46,992 bases of DNA from Cochliopodium minus (lineage: Eukaryota; Discosea; Himatismenida; Cochliopodiidae), in the NCBI GenBank assembly GCA_024220525.1, contig JAMYWO010000291.1:1-46992 (forward strand). Reading direction: 5' to 3'. The position numbers were made by a program, and so were the translations under genes. Under the pieces are notes generated by a model that saw only the letters and a list, made by a program, of their open reading frames with translations, did not search any database and was not told the DNA's origin. Shown one piece after another: positions 23,072 through 33,965 of this stretch. Positions within the stretch are counted from its first letter, which is position 1. The number at the start of each line of letters is the position of its first letter.

Positions 23072-23242
23072 ATACTTACCTCTCCAAATAATTGTGTCGA
23101 TCAAGTAGGACCGATTATATTAACCCATTTAGGTAGACCTGCACACTGTCATCTGAATGGGTAATTCCGGGGCCTAACGGTCTGAGATTGGAGTAATTTC
23201 TTGATTGGTGGTATGTGGCATGCGTGCCGAGAACCACTGCCC
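23072..23242 (+). ncRNA. U1 spliceosomal snRNA
   Basis: About 171 nt. It starts with AUACUUACCU, the universal U1 5' end that pairs with 5' splice sites. CUCCAA (23082-23087) pairs with UUGGAG (23188-23193) as helix H. Stem-loop I (23088-23118) has loop GAUCAAGUAG, close to the U1-70K consensus GAUCAYGAAG. Stem-loop II has a 9-bp stem (23124-23132 with 23153-23161) and a UGCAC-containing loop, as bound by U1A. Stem-loop III is GGGCC/GGUCU (23170-23183). An Sm-like site AAUUUCUUG (23195-23203) is followed by stem-loop IV (GUGGU/ACCAC with inner GGCA/UGCC, 23208-23237). Every part of the U1 fold is present in order. The exact 3' end is estimated. Confidence 0.95.
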
Positions 23243-23507
23243 TTTAAATTTTTTTTATTAAAAAGAATATTTTTTTAAATGTTTATATTAATTTATGGGT
23301 TCAAAGTTAATTTTTGGTTACAAAATTTTTTTTTTAATAAATACAACTATTTTTCTATTCTGCAAGGATCTATCAAATCTAATCAATCTACAACTTTTTT
23401 TAATTCTCAAAACCTTTGTAAACCCCTGACAAGGATTCGTGATTGTTTATTAAATGGGTGATCACTAATATTATTCTATATTTAAAAATAACAAATAATT
23501 ATCACTT

Positions 23508-24191
23508 TTAAGAGGTAATTTTAAGTGCATTTACAGTCAAAAGTCTGTTAATTAGATTTTCCCCATGATCAAAACCATGGGACAATAAACGACTACGATG
23601 ATTTTTAATTATAATCCCTTCTATGGGGTATTCTGTTTTTTCTTCTTTTTTCAGGACTTCTTCATTTCTGTCAATTGTTTGTTGCTTTGAGATAATGAAT
23701 ATTTAAAATAAAGATTTTTAATTTATTTTATGATTTTTAATTTTACCTTTTCATGGGTATCATAAGGATTGCATTTGTAAGATATCTCATCTATATTGAT
23801 CCTTTCATAATCTAATTTCTTTGTATATATTGGAAAAATAAATATTATTGGATTCCTTCAAATATATAGATACCATTTTAACTTGTTTTAGACTATATTC
23901 ATAAATGATGTAATTATCTTCTGTTTTCTTCTCCAATCTTTCTATTATAAAATAATCTTCCTCTTTATTATTATCTTCCAACAATTTTGCAGTTTTATTC
24001 ATCTTGTGATTCTTTATTTCACTGTATAATTTGTTCTTTTTGAATCCCTTCATCTTCAAATCTGATCTGAGTTTATGATTCTCAATCATATGGATGGAAT
24101 CAAAAGATAATCCACCAATTGGATAGTCATCTCCAAAATCATTGTTCGCCTTGTCAATATGGACGCCTGTATTATTAATTATAAAGGACAT
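23508..24191 (-). CDS. Hypothetical protein, 188 residues, three exons
   Basis: Exons on the minus strand: 24191-23874, 23818-23747, 23684-23508 (TAA). The splice junctions are in phase 0 and give an uninterrupted frame: exon 1 ends YSLKQVKM, exon 2 is KLDYERINIDEISYKCNPYD plus THEK, and exon 3 begins QQTIDRNEEVLKK. The protein is mostly charged and polar without membrane segments. I recognise no family; the C-terminal half (TEYPIEGIIIKNHRSRLL) looks like a folded strand-turn region. It is divergent from the calpain gene, whose start is 103 bp away, so the two may share a promoter region. Confidence 0.7.
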
Positions 24192-24294
24192 TTTTTTAAT
24201 TCAGAAAATTTTTATGAATTTATTTTATGAAATTGGTTTCAATAATTATAAAAAAATCTGAGAGAAAATCATAATTCATTAACCTTCAAATTCA

Positions 24295-27200
24295 ATGGAT
24301 CGAAAAAAAGAAATCCTTCGAGAATTAATAGAAATCTTTCAAGATAAATCACGATCTTATCTGGAGGAAGTAATAAAGACACATTCCAACTTGAATGAAG
24401 CGATAGAATTCATATTTGAGGATGATAAGAAAGAAAAACTCCAATCATCGAATGGGAATCATCATCAACATAATAACAAGAAATTTAAAAGTGGAAGTTT
24501 AGAAATGATCTCAATATCCAAATCACAAGGTAATGATTTCAATATGAATGAAGATAGATTTAATTTATTTCCTCTTTATCATTTGATAAAATAATATTTA
24601 AAGAAGAAAAACAAAAGTTGATATAAAATTGAGTGAAATGCAAATAAATTAAAGGATTGGAAGAAATATTAATACTTTTAATTTATTATTCACTGAATTT
24701 AAAAAATCAATTAAAAATTTCTTCTTCCTTCCAGAAATATTGCAGATCAATTCGATAATTCATCTTAACGAAAAAGATTTCATATGTTTGCCTTGGCAAG
24801 ACAACGAGCTTCAAAGATGGAACGAGGAAGCATTAAACATAAATGAAAATTACCAAGATCCTTTTGGAAGATTAAAAATGACCGAAGATCAAAACAACAA
24901 GTTTCATGTTTTCAAAAGAATTAACGAAGTTGTTAAAAATCCGAAAATCCAATCCATGGGTACTTTTTTTATTTATTTTTTTAAAAAATTTAATTTTTTT
25001 ATTATTTTGTTAAAGATGAAATGGGAAAAAATTCCATTGTCCAAAGTATTGTAGGTAAAACATTTTTTTCTATTTAGATTTTTTTTGTTATTTTTTTATT
25101 TTATTATTTATTTTTTTATTAGAGTTTAAAAACAAAAAAATTATTTTTGTTTATTTTCGTTTTTTTTTTAAAAAATTATTTTTTAGGAAGCTGCTCCTTT
25201 CTGTCAGCCATGGAAGTGATAATTAACTTGGAACACTCTCACAAGAAACAGATTTTGTCAAACCAAATATATCCCCACAACTCTAGCAACAAGTCTGTAT
25301 ACAATCCAAAGGGGAAATATTTTGTGAAGCTTTTTTTCAATGGAACTTCAAGAAAAGTTGAGATTGTAAAGAAAATTTTTTTTTAATAAATTAATCGAGA
25401 ACAAATCAGAAAAAAAATTATTAATTAATCAATTTTTTTTCATTTTTTAAAGGATGACTATTTTCCTGTTGGTTCCAATAATAAATTATTGACATCTTGT
25501 TCGAATATTCAGTAATTATTATTTTTTTCTTTTAAAACAATATTACCTAATATATTTTTTTTTATTATCATTATTTTTTTTTTTTTCATTTTTTTGTATT
25601 TTATTTTTTGAATTTTTTTTTTTTTTTTTTTTGAAGAAACGAAATTTGGGTCCCTTTGTTGGAGAAAGCATATTTCAAAATAAAGGGTGGTTATTTAAAT
25701 GGAGGAATCAGTTCAAATGATTTGTATAAAATTTTTTAAAATAATTTTTTTTTTTGAAAATTAAGAACATTTTTTTTTTTCAGACATATTTTGACTGGGT
25801 TCATTGGAGAAAACATTAGTATGGATAGTCTCAAGGATGAAGAAGAGCGGGAACTTTTCTGGCAGAAAATATTGTTAGGAGTCCAGAACGGATCCTGCCT
25901 CATGTGTAAATTTAATTTTTTTATTATTTTATTTTTTTATTTTTTTATTTGAAAATAGTTTTCAAATTTCTTTTTTTCGTTTTTTTTTTATTATTATTTA
26001 TTTATTGATTTATTTAATAATTAATTAGGCCTTTCGACGGGGGACTTGGATATGAGAGAAGCCATAGAAATATCCAACCAACATAATCTGAATTTGGTTT
26101 CCGATAACAATGGGTTGGTTTCTTTCCACGCCTATTCTTGCTTGGATGTCGTAATAAAATTTTTAAACATTTAAATAAAAAAACTTATAAAATAAAAAAC
26201 TAACAAATTTAAAAAAATGATCGTTTAAAAATTTAAACTTTAAAAAACTTAACAAATAAAAATAATTCAATTTAAATTTTAAATTCAAAAAACCTGTTAT
26301 TTGTTAGGTTGAACCAATTGAGGGAATTAGACTATTGAAAATTAGAAATCCTTGGGGAAAGGCCAGATGGAAAGGTATGAATATAAAGTAAATTTTAAAA
26401 AAATATTTAAAAAATTTGAATAGTAAAAAAAATTTAAAATAAAAAAATTTAAAAAATAAATAGAAAAAATTTAAAAAGTTTTTTTAATAAATTTTAATAA
26501 TTTAAAATTCGAAAAAAATTTAAAGGGAAATACTCAACACAAGACAACGAGAGTTGGTTAGGAGAGTTAGAACAAAAGCTGAATTATGACGTGATCTTGC
26601 AGAATGCTATTGACAATGGAATTTTTTACATGAGCTACGAGGATGTGATCAAACATTTCGATTATGCTTCTGTCGCTTGGGACCCCTCTTTCTTTGTGAG
26701 GAGTTTTGTTTCCCATGATGTAAACAAAAAAATCAACAAGTTGAGTGATTCTGAGGAGCTTCCTATTATGGAGGAAAACAAAAAAGTAAATTTAGTTTTT
26801 TTTTATTTCAATTTGTTTTTTTTTTATTTATTTTTATTTTTTAATTTATTTTTTAAATTAAGGTAAAATGTTTTTGAATTTTTTTTATTTTTTTTGTTTC
26901 ATTTTATATAATTTATTTTATTTTTTAATTTGTTTATTTTAATTTATTCTAAATTTTTTTCTTCATTTATTTTGTTTTTTATTGATTTTAATTTTGGATG
27001 GATAGTTTTTATTTTTTAAATAAAAGTATAATGTTTTTTGTACTTTTCAATTTTTTTTTTTTTTTAAATATTTATTTATTAATTTATTTTTATTTTTTAA
27101 TTTATTTTTAATTTATAATTTTTTTAAATTAACATTTTTAATTTTTTTTTAATTAGGGAAGATTTACTTTGAATTTAAGAGCTTTTCCTAAATACAAACA

Positions 27201-28635
27201 GTACAACATCAACGTTTACACCAAATACTGCACCACACTAACTCTTGCCTTGTTCCGACACAACACCTCCTCTCACACAACCAAAAACTCCATGTCCTTG
27301 TATGTCTACAAGAATGACCAAAGAATTTTCATTCCCGATCAATCTATCACTAAAAGGACATTCTTTACTGTTGACAATTGTTATAAAGTAATTTTATTTT
27401 CTTTTTTTGTTTTCTTGTAATTTTTCCAATTTATTTATTTTTTTTATTTTTTTTTATTTTATTTTTTTTATTTTATTTATTACAATTTTATTTTTTATTT
27501 TTTATTTTTTATTTTTTATTTTTTATTTTTTGTTTTTATTTTTATTTTATTTTTATTGCTATTTATTACATATTTATTTAATTTAATAATCTTATTTAAT
27601 TTATCCATCCATTTTTTATTTTTTTTTTAATATTTTAATTTTTTATAATTTATTTTTAATTTAATTTGATTTTATTTTCAATTTTTGTTTTTTAAATATT
27701 TTTAATATTTTTATTGCCATTTTTTTTGATTATTTCTTTCCTTTCCTTTCCTTTTCTTTTAATTTAATTTAATTTAATTTTTTATTTTTATTGCCATTTT
27801 TTTGATGGTTATTTTTGAATATTAATAGGCAGATTTAGATGTTTACCCTGGAAATCATAGTTATGTTGTTGTAGTTTGTAATTCCAATGTTTTTGAGGTA
27901 AAAATAATTATTTTGATTTCCCTTTCCCTTATTTATTTTTACCTCTTTTCTTTTTCGAATAATTTTTTTTTAATGAAGGACTTTCCTTTTTCTTTACATG
28001 CTTACTTTGGCGAAAAAACTTTGTTTGAATCACACAAAAACGATTTGCAAGACTATTGCAATATGGATTGCTTGCTCCTTCCAAAATTGTTCTCGAATTT
28101 CAAATACAATGAAAAATATTTGGGTATTTTTATTTTAATTTAATTTTTTTTCATTTATTTTTTATTGTTTATTATTTTTTTTTATTTTTTTTTTATTTTT
28201 TGTTTTTTATTTTTTTTTAATTTATTTATTTTTTTCTACATAATAGAAACAAACTTTATTAGCGGAGGACCTATTCAAGATTGGAAAAACCAAACAGATT
28301 ACCTTAATAACCCAATGTACGTCATAAATTTAGAACCTGGAAATGAAACAGATATTGTTGCTACACTCGAGACTGACAATTTCCATATCAACTTACATTT
28401 GAGAATTCTCTTGAGTACATCTGACACTAGACCTTTTTTTATTGAGAGGAACAGATCTATTAGTGAGAGCAAAAATTATTCCAAACAAAATATTTTTAGT
28501 CACGTCCAAATCCAAAACAGAGTCAAACCTGTTTGTCTTATTGTCGTTGCTTCTAGTTGGCTTGTTGGTGAGAGTTGCACTTACTTATTGAAAGTCAGAT
28601 CAACCAATTCTAAATTTACTCTTAATAGAATTTAA
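24295..28635 (+). CDS. Calpain-type cysteine protease with N-terminal CUE-like domain and two C2-like domains
   Basis: 14 exons: 24295-24529, 24735-24959, 25016-25054, 25187-25365, 25453-25511, 25637-25723, 25784-25905, 26029-26150, 26308-26374, 26526-26785, 27157-27387, 27829-27897, 27979-28123, 28247-28635; 742 residues. Residues about 5-42 (LRELIEIFQDKSRSYLEEVI, HSNLNEAIEFIFED) look like a CUE ubiquitin-binding domain. The protease core has all three catalytic positions: Cys in IVGSCSFLSAMEVI, His in GLVSFHAYSC, Asn in IRNPWGKARW. It also has the family blocks DDYFPVG, NEIWVPLLEKAYFKIKGGY and GIFYMSYEDVIKHF. The usual GDCWFL is GSCSFL here. Two beta-rich C2-like domains follow (from about 27157 and from about 28247), the layout of calpain-7/PalB, which acts at ESCRT-III endosomes and carries MIT domains. 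The CUE in place of MIT is unusual. Intracellular, with no signal peptide. Confidence 0.9.
26870..27156. repeat. Low-complexity T-rich intron of the calpain gene
   Basis: Most of a 371-nt intron (26786-27156) of irregular TTTTTATTT sequence. I see no exon-like stretch in it. Confidence 0.6.
27388..27828. repeat. Long T-rich intron with a short (TTTTTTA)n array
   Basis: 441-nt calpain intron with a heptamer array at about 27490-27530 and a CCTTT-rich patch near 27740. No open frame is supported in it. Confidence 0.6.
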
Positions 28636-28708
28636 AAAAAAACATGGAAAACAATTAATTAAAAAAATAAATTTGTCAATAGAGAAAATATTTTATGAAC
28701 ATTTTAAT

Positions 28709-31700
28709 TTAATCTTTTCTTTTTTTGTCTTTCTTTTCCTTTTTATCTTTATTTTTTTTATCTTTCTTTTCTTTTTTCTCCTTTTTATCTCCTTTTCCAG
28801 TTTTCTTTTCTTTTTTCTCCTTCTTGTCCTTTTTATCTTTTTCATCTTTTTCTTTTTTGTTCTTTTTATTTACTTTTACAGTTTTCTTCTCTTTCTCTTT
28901 CCTTTCTTTAATAAAAGTTTTATCAGATTTGTCTTGATTTTCTTGTTTTTGTTTGTTTCTCTTTTCTTTAATTTCAATTTTCACAGATTTTTCTTTGCTA
29001 TCTTTTTTAACTTTCTTGTCAGATTCTTTCTTTTCTTTCCTCTCCTTTTTCTCAGAATCTTCCTTTTCCCTCTTTTCTTTTTTATTGTCTTTCTCTTTTT
29101 TCCCTTTCTTATCTTTTTTTTTCTCTTTTTTCTTTTCTTTTTTCTCTTTTTTATTGGAATCTTTCTTTTCCCCTTTTTTTTTATCATATTTCACTTTCTC
29201 TTTTTTCTTTTCTTTTTTCTCTTTTTTCCCTTTTTTCTCTTTTTCGTCTTTTTTATCTTTTTTCTTATCTTTGGGGTTTTTCTCGCTTTCTTTCTTAATA
29301 TTTTCAATGCCCTTCTTATAATCCTCACAAAATTTTTTTTCGATTTTTGCGCGTTTCTTCTTCTCCTTCCTCTCCTTCTTCTCCAATTTAAGCCTTCTCT
29401 TCTCCTCCTTCTCCTCTCTTTTTTTTTGTTTCTTCTTCAATTTCTTCTCTTCATTTTTGACATTTTTCTTGCTGTTTTTCTTGGAGGACTTTTTCTCACG
29501 TTTAGGCAAAGACTGTTGAAGAAACTTTGATTTTTTCTCGACACTCTCAGTTATAGTACGAAGAATATCATTGACCAACTTGTCCTTTGAAACAAATTCC
29601 TCTTCCACTGGTACTTTCTCTATTTTGGAGAGATTACCACTACTGATCCCTAGTTTGGTGTTGTTAGAAATTTTGAGTCTGTTGAAAGAGCCTGACAAAC
29701 TCAAATTCTTTTTGGGTTTGATGTGATCATACTTGGCGTTTTTGTTGATGTCGTCTTTAGATCTTTCTCTTTGTTTTGAGAGTTGTTTGGGTGTTTTCAT
29801 TTTTTTAGGTTTTTCTTTCTCTTTTTCTTTTTCTTTATCCTTTTCCTTTTCCTTTTCTTTTTCTTTGTCTTTCTCCTTTTCCTTGTCTTTGTCTTTCTCC
29901 TTTTCTTTATCTTTTTCTTGTGGGATGGTGTTGTTCAATTTGCTGTTATTTTTTTCTTTTTTGCTCATACCTTTGATTTCTTTATTTTTAACTTTGTTAA
30001 CATTACTGTTATTTTCATTAATACTTTTACTGTTATTTTTATTCTTGTTTTTGTTTTTCGGATTGTTGCTGCTTGTCTCAGTTATATTTTTTACATTTTT
30101 AACTGAATTATTATTGTTGTTTGTAATTTGATTATCATTCCTCTTATCGTTATTATTGTTATCATTTTCATTATTTTGATTATTGTTGTTGTTGTTACTT
30201 GCAATGTAATTGATACTGTTATTAATGCTTTTTCGGAAGAAGGTTGAGTTGATTGAAGGATTACCATCGTGAACATCATGGCTCAACTCATTAAAGAAGC
30301 TGTCATCAAGGTTATGAAAACTGTCCCCGTTAAGATTACAAACAACAATGTCACTGATATTAAGAACCTTCTCCTCAACTAAAGAAGAAGAATTGGTATT
30401 TCCATTAGAAAAAGCATTCAAATCCTCTTTGGATGTTTGTAGAAGATCTTTGAGGCTTTCTCCCTTAGAAAGGTTGAATTTCTGCTTGAGTTCTTCTGTG
30501 TTGCACAACACCATGTTTGAGAGGATTTCGGAGCCGTTTTCTTGGAGGATTCTAGGTGTGGAGAAGGGAGGCAAATCGTCAAAGTGAGGGTGATCTATTC
30601 CCAAATCCTCTTCTTTCCCTGAAATTCTACTATAACTAAAAATTAAAAAAAAATAAATAAAAAATTAAAATTAAATTCCAAAAAAATTTATAAACATAAG
30701 TAAAAGTAAAAGGATGAAATTAAAAGTTAAAATAAATAAAAATTATTAAAAGAAATTTTTTTACAGAACAAAGTTTTGTTTTTGTGTATGGGAAAGTTGC
30801 CTCTTTGTGCTGTTGTGGGACTCCCTTTCTTCTAGGAGCTCCTTCTCTCGCTTTTGGCTAATGTTGGCAAGGTTCGAAAGTTGTGTGGTGATAGAATTTT
30901 TCTCCTCTATTTCTTTTATCATTTGGTTATTCAAAGAAAGTAACTAATTTTAAATTAATTTGATCAAATTTAAAAATTTCTTGGATTTGAGAATTTTTTT
31001 TTTTACGTTGCACGAGTTTTCGTGTAGAGATTTGTTGAGGTGATCTATGTTCTCTGAGTATTCCTCCTTTTCTTTTTCCAAGTGTCGAATGTACTCTTCT
31101 TTCTCTTGTACTGAAGCTTTTGAAAAATAAATTTTTGAGTAATAGGAGGGAATATGAAATAAATTTAAAAAAAATGAAAATTTTCCTTTAATTTTTTTTT
31201 TTTACATTTGAGATTGGTTAGATCAAACTGTTCATTTTGTCTTTGGAATTCTAATTGTTGATAATCATCCCTCAATTCTGTTATCTCCTTGCTGTAGCTG
31301 CTATTGAGCTCCTCAAGCTCCTCGATCTTGCTCTCCAATCTCTTCATCTTCTTCATTTTCTGCTCATATTCCTCTATCTCAGCCTTCATCTTGTTCAATT
31401 GTTCATTCAGATTTCCATTTTCTATTTCTGCATCCTTCAGGTTTTCCTTACTCAATTTATATCTCTCCAATTTCTTCCTTATATAGTTTGAATATTGTTC
31501 CTCTTTTTTCTTTTCTGATTCATCATCCTCTATTCCCTCTGTTGTGCTGCTATCATTCATAAGATAATTGTTATATTGCCCGAATATCTTGTTGAATGTT
31601 TCGAATGTGCAGAAGCCATTCTCATCGAGTTGTATTTCCAAGTAATTAAGATTTTGCTCCGATATCCCAGATTCTTCCCTCATTTTGCTAATTATAAAGG

Positions 31701-31892
31701 ATGTTTTCACTGTTCTTTTATTTTCCTTCAAAATAAAAAAAATATTAACAAAAATTTTCGATCAGAACCAAAGAATTGTATTGATTTGGAAGATCTTTCT
31801 AAATCATCACAAATTATAACTTAATTTTATGATTTTTGAATATTTTATTCGTGATAATTTACCTTGTCGAATTCTGCCCATAATTCCTCCAT
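28709..31892 (-). CDS. EF-hand-like coiled-coil protein with a long Lys/Glu-rich tail
   Basis: Five exons on the minus strand: 31892-31863, 31725-31206, 31116-31007, 30943-30765, 30635-28709; about 921 residues. The first 60 residues resemble two degenerate EF-hands (LWAEFDKENKRTVKTSFI; EIQLDENGFCTFETFNKIFG). Residues about 75-290 form a long coiled coil (LKDAEIENGNLNEQLNKMK, SKIEELEELNSSYSKEITEL). A Ser/Asn-rich linker follows, and then about 430 residues that are mostly K, E and D, beginning with KEKDKEKEK-type repeats. This EF-hand plus coiled-coil layout recalls ninein, Rab11-FIP3 and similar adaptors, but no specific family is claimed. It converges on the calpain gene with 73 bp between stops. 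The opposite strand of the tail gives long Phe-rich spurious frames. The tail is basic enough to bind nucleic acid or microtubules (inference). Confidence 0.82.
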
Positions 31893-32164
31893 ATTCTTTT
31901 CAATTTGTTCTTATAATTGAGATGGACCAAAAAAATCCTTAATTTTTTTTTAATTTTAATTTTCTTATTTTTTTTAAGAAAGTTTAAAAGAGGATGTTTG
32001 CTTTGAATTGATAAATTCATAATGATTTTTTCAAGTTAAAATGGAAAATTTCATTTAATCTGATTTCTCCGGGTTGAAAAAATTTCTTATATTCAAAAAT
32101 ATAAAATAAATTTTCAAATGCAAAATAAAGGATCAGATATTAAATCTTTTAAGGTTTTAAATTT

Positions 32165-33779
32165 TCAAAAGTATTTGGAGAATTCATTTCCCAATTTTAG
32201 GCTCTCACTGAAACTGTCAAGTTCAATAATAGCATTGTCCAAAATTTTTTTGAGTTCTGTTGAATCTCCTTCGGAAAGATCGGATAAAGGCTTTTTTACT
32301 TTTCCTCCGAACTTCCAAAAAAGTTGTAAAAAGGAAATAAAATTATATAAAAAATTACCATGTCAAAACTCTTTCTTTTAGATGATAAGTAATCCAAACC
32401 TTTATTATTTAATTTCAATATTTTTTCTAAATATTCTTTTATAAATTTATTTCTTACCACATTTTACTCCTTTGTAAGAATTATTAAAGATCAAAGTTTT
32501 AATAAAAGAAATAGGGAAACTTACCAGCAATTCCATATGTTGCGGTTAATGCTTTGTTGACGGGGTGTAATAAGTTTTGCAATTTAATAGCATTTTCGTG
32601 GTCTTTGTTAACAGTGAGTTTGAATAATAAAGAAGAATAATTTGGAAAACAGTTGGCCTGTTTGAAATAACAAAAATAAACTAATCAAAAACAAAAATTT
32701 TTATTTTACAAGCCCCACTATTGCACCATTACATCCTATTTAAATTTAAATAAGAACAGATTTAATATTATTAAAATTTTTAATACCAGAAACCATTGAA
32801 GCATAAAGAGTAGAACCACTATTGCAACTTTTAATAAAATTTAATATTAATGAAAAAAAAAATGACCTTCCAACTAAAATAGAAAATTCATTTCCTTTGG
32901 AAGCTTCAACAAAATTTTGTGCTTGAACCACCTAATAACAATTTAAAAAAATGAATCTCAAAATAAAATAAAGAATTTACTTGGCCTGTGCTATCAATAA
33001 AAGAAATTAAATAAATAACTAAATTTAAGATTAATTTATTTACCTATCTTTAATTCCCGCAATATTTTCGTGCTTAGATAAAATTTTGATAGCATTGGGA
33101 GTCAAATTAATGGAAGTAAATTGAGGGATACAATAAATAATGACAGGAAGTTTAGAGTTAGAAGCAACGTATTCAAAGTAGTTAACTTGATTTTTTTCTT
33201 TACTCAATTCTAATTTTTAAAGAATATTTTAAAATGATAGTTTAAAAAAAAATGATAATTTGAAAAGAAATTTACCTGTTTGATAATAATGTGGTGTGAC
33301 AACCATATTATAATCATATTTAAGATCATATGCCAGCTCATTTAATTTCAGCACATCATTTATACAATTTCCTCCTGTTGATGCAATCAAAATCTTATCA
33401 TTGTTTATTTTGTGCTTCTCCTCAGCTATTATCTTTATCACCTGTGCTTTTTCATCGTGAGATAATGATGCATATTCGCCATTGGATCCAAGTGATACTA
33501 TAATTGTTACGATTGATCAAAAATTATAATTGTGAGAGTAAATTTTGGTGAATATAAATTATATTTCTTTTTTATATTTGGTTAATTTGTTTTAATTATT
33601 ATCTTGCCTATCCCATCAAGATTCGTTTCTCCAATCAAAAATCTTGCATTCTTTCTGAATCTTTCTTCATCTATTGATTGATCTTTATCTGATTTGAAGA
33701 TGGTGGTGATTGGAACAAACACTCCTTTCAATTCTTTTCTGATTGTATGATTTATCTTTGTTTTAAAGACTTTACTCAT
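32165..33779 (-). CDS. DHDPS/NAL/HOGA-family class I aldolase
   Basis: Eleven exons on the minus strand: 33779-33608, 33497-33276, 33209-33044, 32990-32981, 32931-32867, 32827-32787, 32735-32710, 32657-32525, 32469-32458, 32399-32359, 32311-32165 (TGA); 344 residues. The family is pyruvate-dependent aldolases/lyases (dihydrodipicolinate synthase, N-acetylneuraminate lyase, 4-hydroxy-2-oxoglutarate aldolase). Visible parts: GVFVPITTIFKSDK, DGIVSLGSNGEYASLSHDEK, MVVTPHYYQT, the catalytic Tyr in VIIYCIPQF, the Schiff-base Lys in IAGIKDSTGQ, CNGAIVGLANCFP, and the C-terminal FGGKVKKPLSDLSEGD. The GSNGE motif and C terminus look most like eukaryotic HOGA1-type enzymes, but the substrate cannot be decided. 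Intron 1 has a GC donor. Two exons are very short (10 nt at 32981-32990, 12 nt at 32458-32469). MSKVFK is chosen as the start; an in-frame ATG 30 nt upstream sits in poly-Lys codons. Confidence 0.9.
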
Positions 33780-33965
33780 TTTTTTTTTTTTTAATAACAT
33801 TTTAAACAATTTGGAAGAAACAATATTTAAGATGCATTGTAGATGGGTTCAAATATATCCTTTCAAGGTTGTTTTTACGAAACATGAAAAAAAATCAATA
33901 TACATAACAAAATTAAAAATAAAATAAAATTTGTGGTCTAAATAAATCAATCTGGAATCTAAATA

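Noticed and set aside
23279-23500. Possible U6-like (CCCCTGACAAGGATTCGTGA) or tRNA-like (GGGTTCAAAG) sequence after U1
   Set aside because: There is no ACAGAGA box or catalytic triad for U6, and no cloverleaf or A-box for a tRNA.
23557-23577. Perfect hairpin CCCATG/CATGGG that looked like part of a small RNA
   Set aside because: The minus strand reads through it as coding sequence (LLSHGFDHGENL) in the last exon of the 188-residue protein.
23602-23622. TTTTTAATTATAATCCCTTCT resembling the patch upstream of U1, as a second snRNA promoter element
   Set aside because: It lies inside a coding exon on the other strand, and no snRNA-like fold follows at the expected distance.
28673-29530. Long plus-strand open frame of 285 Phe/Leu-rich codons
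   Set aside because: It is the antisense of the Lys/Glu-rich tail of the minus-strand gene; composition explains it, and no membrane-protein family is recognisable.
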